Below, in pieces: positions 6,306-10,079 of a stretch of DNA of 10,079 bases (position 1 is its first letter; every line of letters starts with the position of its first letter). The notes under the pieces are model-generated. The model did no database searches. It saw only the letters and a program-made list of their open reading frames with translations, and was not told where the DNA came from. Origin of the DNA: Bacteroidota bacterium (GTDB lineage Bacteria > Bacteroidota > Bacteroidia > NS11-12g > UBA9320); the NCBI GenBank assembly GCA_003484585.1, contig DNBZ01000004.1, forward strand, positions 1 to 10,079. Reading direction: 5' to 3'. The translations under genes and the position numbers were made by a program.

Positions 6306-7525
6306 TATGATTCTCCTGACTTATACTCTAGCGAGACTTGCGATGAATTCGCTATATTATTGCTAGCACCTAGTGCGGTGAAGCCTATATCTAAAGAAAC
6401 TACATCGTCGAAACTAGTTGATGGAATATCTATGTGGGCGTTGTCTACCTTAATCTTGAGATTAGGTCCCGCAGCTGCACCAATAGTAACATTTAGAGCA
6501 TTGGAATTAACAGTATCATTATGTGTTAAAGAATCTGTTAAAAGTTTTAAAGAGCTATTAGTGTCACCATTTAAGTAGCAAGTTAAGCTACCTGTTATAG
6601 ATAAAGTACCTAAGTAATGAGCAATAGGATCGTTTACAGTATGAATCTGTTCAGGGGTAATAAACTCTACACTATTAGAGAATGTAACACTTCCACCTGT
6701 TAGAACTAAGTTATAAGCTGTTCCACCATTTAAGCCTCCTGCTGCTGGATCTAGTACTACCTGACTCAGTTTATTCTGTATAAATTTAGCAGGGCTTGTA
6801 GAACCTGTTAAACGCTCAGAAACATCACCAACTAGCTTAGTTTGGCCAGACGTAACAGTCATAGACTTAGCTGTTCCTGTCCAAGAAATAGTTGCAATAC
6901 CTTCGATATCAAAATCTATAGTTGCTTCACTGATAACAGCACCTACTGCAGCGTACCGAGTAGCTGTATTACCTGTCATTTCTGCAACCTCAAAGATTAA
7001 ATCTGCAGGTGCGGCTTGTGCAATTACTGATTTACTAAAGTCTACTACGGTAGGGTTTGAGCCTGCTTCGCCCGGATTTACCACTACCCCGGTAGGGCTG
7101 GCTACTGTGCCGGCTGAAGCGTTGACATAATGTCCGTCATCGTTTAATTGAGTAGCGGATGCCATAAGTGCCCATAAAATTAGTTCAGGGGCAGACTCGT
7201 TGTTAGACTGACCACTGAATTTGTTTGTAGAACCAATTTCTTCTGTGCTGCCAGCATTACCGGTTTTATATGGTCTAACATATGTTTGGAATGAAAATTC
7301 GCAAGGGTTTGTAGAAGTTTTAAACTTGTGCATACCTCTACTTGTGATGCCATTGGCTCCAACGGCTTCGCTTGTTGTAACTTCCGAGCTATTGTCTGTT
7401 TGAGAGATAGAGAAGCCTTCTAAAATAGGTACTTCCCATTTTAAAGCTGCATCTGTCTCTTTGAACCCTGCAGGGGTACTAACAAAAAGCTTGGAATCTC
7501 TACTCAGATATAATGTATCTGCCAT
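6305..7525 (-). CDS. Tail tube protein paralogue 1
   Basis: This 406-aa protein is the first of four consecutive paralogues of one tail-tube-like family. Shared blocks in order are: LYLSRDSKLFV near the start (residues 5-15), EFSFQTYVRPY (76-86), LILWALMA (115-122), EATIDFDIEGIATISWTG (200-217), FIQNKL (248-253), PIAHYLGTLSITGSLTCYLNG (300-320) and VVSLDIGFTAL (375-385). The protein seems to hold two related halves: the strand pair FSFQTY and IDFDIEGIATISW in the first half recurs in weaker form as GSLTCYLN and VVSLDIGFTAL in the second. This resembles the double-domain layout known for the T5 tube protein pb6. AGGAG at 7533-7537 lies 7 nt before the ATG, a strong site for an abundant protein. 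The stop overlaps the start of paralogue 2 as TAATG. It is a likely main tube subunit, but which paralogue dominates cannot be told. Confidence 0.75.
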   Translation of the reverse strand: MADTLYLSRDSKLFVSTPAGFKETDAALKWEVPILEGFSISQTDNSSEVTTSEAVGANGITSRGMHKFKTSTNPCEFSFQTYVRPYKTGNAGSTEEIGSTNKFSGQSNNESAPELILWALMASATQLNDDGHYVNASAGTVASPTGVVVNPGEAGSNPTVVDFSKSVIAQAAPADLIFEVAEMTGNTATRYAAVGAVISEATIDFDIEGIATISWTGTAKSMTVTSGQTKLVGDVSERLTGSTSPAKFIQNKLSQVVLDPAAGGLNGGTAYNLVLTGGSVTFSNSVEFITPEQIHTVNDPIAHYLGTLSITGSLTCYLNGDTNSSLKLLTDSLTHNDTVNSNALNVTIGAAAGPNLKIKVDNAHIDIPSTSFDDVVSLDIGFTALGASNNIANSSQVSLEYKSGES

Positions 7526-7588
7526 AGTATTTCTCCTATGATTCTCTTGAAAAAACTAAGCGTGAACGTCTGTTCCTACTAGTTGTTT

Positions 7589-8041
7589 CTAATATCGAAC
7601 CTCAATAGTCATCTCTGCGACGCCCAAAGGTTCTAGTACACCTTCGTCAGTATCAATACTAACTATAGTGATTTGCTGGGTACGATGTTTTACCCCTTTT
7701 CTATCTAAATATTCTAAGCTGGAGTTATCTTCTAGTACGGTTTCAACGTCCTCTAGTAAAGCGGAGAGCGCATCCTGGGCCTCTTCCTCATTTACATAAC
7801 ATCGTACGGTTACTTGTAAAAACCTGTCTTTGTACCCGCCGCCTTGATATTCTCTAGTCTCTTGTCCTGCGTTTAGGTGTACCGCAGGAAAATCTGTTAC
7901 CTCATCCCAAAACAAAAGCCTAGGGCTTACGTTTTCGAATAAGTTTGTAGCATAGTCTCCAGTGCCATCTATAGCCTTGAGCTTATTGGCCAGGGCTTGT
8001 AAAATACCACTTCTTCTCGTGGTGTATGTTCTTGAAACCAC
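7589..8041 (-). CDS. Probable tail terminator (tail completion) protein
   Basis: The 150-aa product has the layout of tail terminator proteins (lambda gpU-like, or the minor tail protein placed just before the tail tube gene). An N-terminal helix (residues 10-25, ILQALANKLKAI) is followed by a strand with RLLFWDEVTDFPAVHL, a GYKDRFLQVTVRCYV strand, a helix EEEAQDALSALLEDVETVLE, and a final beta strand ending in MTIEVRY. Such proteins cap the finished tail tube and dock it to the neck. The start is GTG, decided by AGGAG at 8048-8052 six bases upstream. The upstream stop TAG shares its G with this GTG (TAGTG), so translation is likely coupled. A 63-bp gap separates it from the first tail tube gene. 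Identification relies on size, secondary-structure pattern and position. Confidence 0.65.
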   Translation of the reverse strand: MVSRTYTTRRSGILQALANKLKAIDGTGDYATNLFENVSPRLLFWDEVTDFPAVHLNAGQETREYQGGGYKDRFLQVTVRCYVNEEEAQDALSALLEDVETVLEDNSSLEYLDRKGVKHRTQQITIVSIDTDEGVLEPLGVAEMTIEVRY

Positions 8042-9387
8042 TATGTTCTCCTAGTAAAGAATCTTCCGATTGCCATATTTCTGGCTATCTCTCGTATAGA
8101 CGCGTCTATTATCTTTCTTGGGTCTCGGTTTGAATCTGCAAACCTGGAACCACTACCAGCCTCAAATACTTCATAAGGGTCTCTTTGGTAAGTGTACCCC
8201 ACACTAGGGAAACCTTTAGCTGTAGTACTTACATCTGTAACTTGTACACTCTCTGCAAATCTACCTGTTTGATAGTTAAGCGCCGGAGATTTCATATTTT
8301 TAGCTACTGTCTCTGGCAGTACCTTATTTAGAGAAGCTATTAATTGTAAAGGAGACGAAGCGGCAGATTTACTTTTCGTTGCTCTCTTCTTTTGCAAAGC
8401 TTTTTTAGCTAAAGGTATGGCTAAACTCTTCCCTACTTTTATCTTTAGCTTAGCACTGCTTTTCGTAGTCTTTGCTTTCTTTGTCTTGGAAACTGTATGC
8501 TTTTTCTTTTTTCTAAAAGGGTCTAATACGGCTTCTGTGGCTTGGCTTTTCTTAATATCTACAAAAGAAGGTGAGCCTTTCATGTAGCTTAACTTGTTGC
8601 CCGAAGACTCAAGCTTTTGTATAGCCTGTACAAGTGCTTTTCCTAAATTAGCTTTAGCCTTTTTACTTTTTATACCTTCTGCAGCATTAATTACCTTAGA
8701 GCCCAGAAAGACTTCCATTGTATCAGTCTTTGTATCTCGGATGAGAGATAGCTCTACATCATTTTCTTTGAAAAATCTATTAACATCCGCTTTAGTATGT
8801 ACATTAGACTCTAATACTGCATTATCTACTGCGTCTCTTATAAGGCTTTCTACTATGCCTCTCTCATTACCGTGCTCTAAGTTAAATATATCTCCAGCTT
8901 TTAAGTCTACTAGCTCTCCTTTCTTGTTCTTTTTTAAAGGGACTGCTCCGAATTCTTCGCCAAAAACCTTTAGTATGCTTTCGGTAAACACTTTAACGTA
9001 CGCGGGCCCTCTAGCATATTGGCCGTATATTTTTTCAAACCTATTTCCTCCTGTGGCATCAAAAACAGCAACTACGGATCTTTTGGTAATCTTTATACTA
9101 CGTATCCCTTCACTAGTTTTGGAAGTACTTCTTACCCTGTCCCCTACGTTCTTTATAAAGATATTCATGGGCTTTTGACAACGATCTAGTACCTTTTTCT
9201 TTTTTGCTTTTGTTGCATCTGGAAAGTATGCGTCAATTATAGCTCTTATTGCTTTATTTAGCTGTCTACCTGTAAGACTAAAAGTATGAGTTTGCATATT
9301 TGCTACATTATCTCTATAGAAGTCCGAATTGAAAGACATCTGCATATGTAGTTTTTTTAAAAAAGCTAACTGGCTGCTTCTACTCAT
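8041..9387 (-). CDS. Neck / tail-completion protein with HK97-gp10-like C-terminus and Lys-rich middle
   Basis: This 448-aa protein sits where a gp10-like head-tail joining protein is expected, but it is about three times the usual length. Residues about 366-448 (TGRFAES, then GYTYQRDPYEVFEAGSGSR, then a terminal helix with IREIARNMAIGRF) look like a gp10-type neck domain. Residues 1-270 are not recognised; they are mixed alpha/beta with a KKKK cluster near 62-65. Residues about 279-341 are extremely rich in Lys, Ser, Thr and Ala, probably a flexible or nucleic-acid-contacting linker. No separate head-closure (stopper) gene is present between the connector and the tail terminator, so the N-terminal part might fill that role; this is inference. 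There is no clear Shine-Dalgarno: the ATG overlaps the upstream TAA (TAATG), so translation is probably coupled. A minor virion protein unrelated to gp10 remains possible. Confidence 0.55.
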   Translation of the reverse strand: MSRSSQLAFLKKLHMQMSFNSDFYRDNVANMQTHTFSLTGRQLNKAIRAIIDAYFPDATKAKKKKVLDRCQKPMNIFIKNVGDRVRSTSKTSEGIRSIKITKRSVVAVFDATGGNRFEKIYGQYARGPAYVKVFTESILKVFGEEFGAVPLKKNKKGELVDLKAGDIFNLEHGNERGIVESLIRDAVDNAVLESNVHTKADVNRFFKENDVELSLIRDTKTDTMEVFLGSKVINAAEGIKSKKAKANLGKALVQAIQKLESSGNKLSYMKGSPSFVDIKKSQATEAVLDPFRKKKKHTVSKTKKAKTTKSSAKLKIKVGKSLAIPLAKKALQKKRATKSKSAASSPLQLIASLNKVLPETVAKNMKSPALNYQTGRFAESVQVTDVSTTAKGFPSVGYTYQRDPYEVFEAGSGSRFADSNRDPRKIIDASIREIARNMAIGRFFTRRT

Positions 9388-9959
9388 TAGTAATTCTTAT
9401 ATAGATCTAACACTCTCTTGATATGGTCAGGGAATGTTAAGTCACTCTTTTGGTTCTGTATAGTAGCACCTTTTACAGTTCTACGCTCTTTATGTTCGCC
9501 TTTTAAGTAGTAAGTAACTAAGTCTGCCACTGCTAACTTTAAATCCGCAGGAGTTGATACATACCCCGCAGTGTAAGTAATCTGTACCGAGTTAATACCT
9601 GTAGGCCAGTTCTTATACACACCGCTAGAGATTCTGTATAGAGTATCTGTTGACTTATCTAGTTCGAAATCTGCGTCGTCTAGTGTGACATAAGGTTTTG
9701 CCATATTATCTCTTTCTTTTACTCCATTTTCCGAGATAGAGAGTACGGGGCTTTCGGTTAACTGTAAAAAGTTAGTACCATGCTGTAAAGTAAGTGTTTC
9801 TACTTTTGGAGTAGAGTAATGATCTATTATACTATTTCCACAATAAGTTTTTACTAATGAACTCACAGAATCTATAATAACCTCGGTGCGAGCGTCATTT
9901 TGAGTATTTGAAATACCCTCTAGTTCTTTATAATCTGTAAGTGTTATTAAATCGGCCAT
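9387..9959 (-). CDS. Head-tail connector protein, gp6-like
   Basis: The 190-aa product is recognised as a phage head-tail connector or DNA-packaging adaptor of the HK97 gp6 / SPP1 gp15 type. These proteins form the ring beneath the portal and start the neck. The N-terminal half is helical, beginning with a short LTDYKELEGI segment and continuing with a DARTEVIIDSVSSLVKTYCG helix that is typical of the family. A beta-rich middle (about residues 50-125) follows, then a C-terminal helical stretch containing YTAGY and PADLKLAVADLVTYYLKG, also characteristic. The length fits the family. The ATG is preceded by only a weak GGA at 8 nt. It is the first gene after the capsid terminator, and its TAA overlaps the next ATG as TAATG. 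Function is assigned from family resemblance and position. Confidence 0.8.
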   Translation of the reverse strand: MADLITLTDYKELEGISNTQNDARTEVIIDSVSSLVKTYCGNSIIDHYSTPKVETLTLQHGTNFLQLTESPVLSISENGVKERDNMAKPYVTLDDADFELDKSTDTLYRISSGVYKNWPTGINSVQITYTAGYVSTPADLKLAVADLVTYYLKGEHKERRTVKGATIQNQKSDLTFPDHIKRVLDLYKNY

Positions 9960-9976
9960 GTTATAAGTCCATTAGT

Positions 9977-10009
9977 AAAAACTTGGGGGTGGCGAACCAC
10001 CCCGAAGTT
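9977..10009 (-). terminator. Rho-independent terminator after the capsid gene
   Basis: On the minus strand GGGGTGG, loop TTCG, CCACCCC (9986-10003) forms a perfect 7-bp stem. After one C/C mismatch it continues as AACTT pairing with AAGTT, and a run of five T follows at 9977-9981. A weaker AT hairpin (ATAGTTA/TAACTAT, 10013-10029) lies just upstream. The likely role is to end or attenuate the very abundant capsid transcript before the neck genes. Confidence 0.85.
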
Positions 10010-10031
10010 AGTATAGTTAAAATAACTATTA

Positions 10032-10079
10032 TTATTCTGCTGCTGGGTAACGAATTAACTGTGCAGAAGCTGCATCAGA
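10032..10079 (-). CDS. C-terminal end of a probable major capsid protein (partial)
   Basis: Only the last 15 codons are inside the window, ending in residues LIRYPAAE. The frame was chosen because it is the only one of the three minus-strand frames that stays open up to the terminator region; the other two stop earlier. The gene ends with TAA TAA TAG in frame, which suits a very highly translated gene. A strong hairpin terminator follows, and then a gp6-like connector gene. In siphovirus gene order the gene just upstream of the connector is usually the major capsid protein, so the name rests on position and on the generic look of the tail end, not on a recognisable fold. A head decoration protein or another head gene would be equally compatible with so short a fragment. 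Confidence 0.5.
   Translation of the reverse strand, partial: SDAASAQLIRYPAAE

Noticed and set aside
7540..7570. Possible promoter upstream of tube paralogue 1 (TTCACG, 17 bp, AATCAT)
   Set aside because: Each box matches only 4 of 6 consensus positions, which is common by chance in AT-rich DNA.
7550..7575. Possible terminator between the tail terminator gene and tube paralogue 1
   Set aside because: The hairpin GAAC-AGAC-GTTC has only 4 bp, and the run of six T lies 8 nt away, so it is too weak.
8594..9178. 194-codon open frame on the plus strand
   Set aside because: It is antisense to the neck protein gene, has no ribosome binding context or recognisable protein character, and is explained by the codon bias of the minus-strand gene.
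1..10079. tRNA genes, CRISPR arrays, IS elements, attachment sites
   Set aside because: No intergenic gap exceeds about 90 bp, and none shows cloverleaf, spaced repeats or terminal inverted repeats.

Overview
The window reads as part of a double-stranded DNA tailed-phage genome (free phage or prophage): the neck and tail morphogenesis module. Every supported gene lies on the minus strand, so transcription runs from the right edge to the left edge. Genes are tightly packed, several junctions are stop-start overlaps, and no host-type, metabolic, tRNA, CRISPR or IS feature is seen. The order (end of a probable major capsid gene, gp6-like head-tail connector, gp10-like neck protein, tail terminator, tail tube proteins, frameshifted tail assembly chaperone, tape measure) is that of a long non-contractile (siphovirus-type) tail. 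No sheath gene is visible. The DNA leans AT-rich, and Shine-Dalgarno sites and a sigma70-type promoter suit a Gram-negative host. The host itself cannot be named from the sequence.

Right part (10079 to 7589): the last codons of a probable capsid gene end in three consecutive stop codons and a strong hairpin terminator. Then come a 190-aa connector, a 448-aa protein with a gp10-like C-terminus and a very lysine-rich middle, and a 150-aa probable tail terminator. The last two are joined to their upstream neighbours by TAATG or TAGTG overlaps.

Middle part (7525 to 2845): four consecutive genes encode full-length but diverged paralogues of one tail-tube-like family (406, 400, 358 and 344 aa). 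This is the most unusual content of the window. The first pair is translationally coupled and followed by a UUCG-loop terminator. The third follows that terminator. Between the third and fourth lies a near-consensus promoter with a 17-bp spacer. The array is therefore split into parts that could be expressed at different levels.

Left part (2831 to 1): a strong Shine-Dalgarno leads into a 137-aa tail assembly chaperone. A second open frame follows that has no usable start over its first 63 codons and is offset by +1 (or -2). This is a likely programmed frameshift giving a gpG/gpGT-like pair, with TTT-C as the best candidate slip site. The tape measure gene then starts in a TAATG overlap and runs off the left edge after 683 codons.
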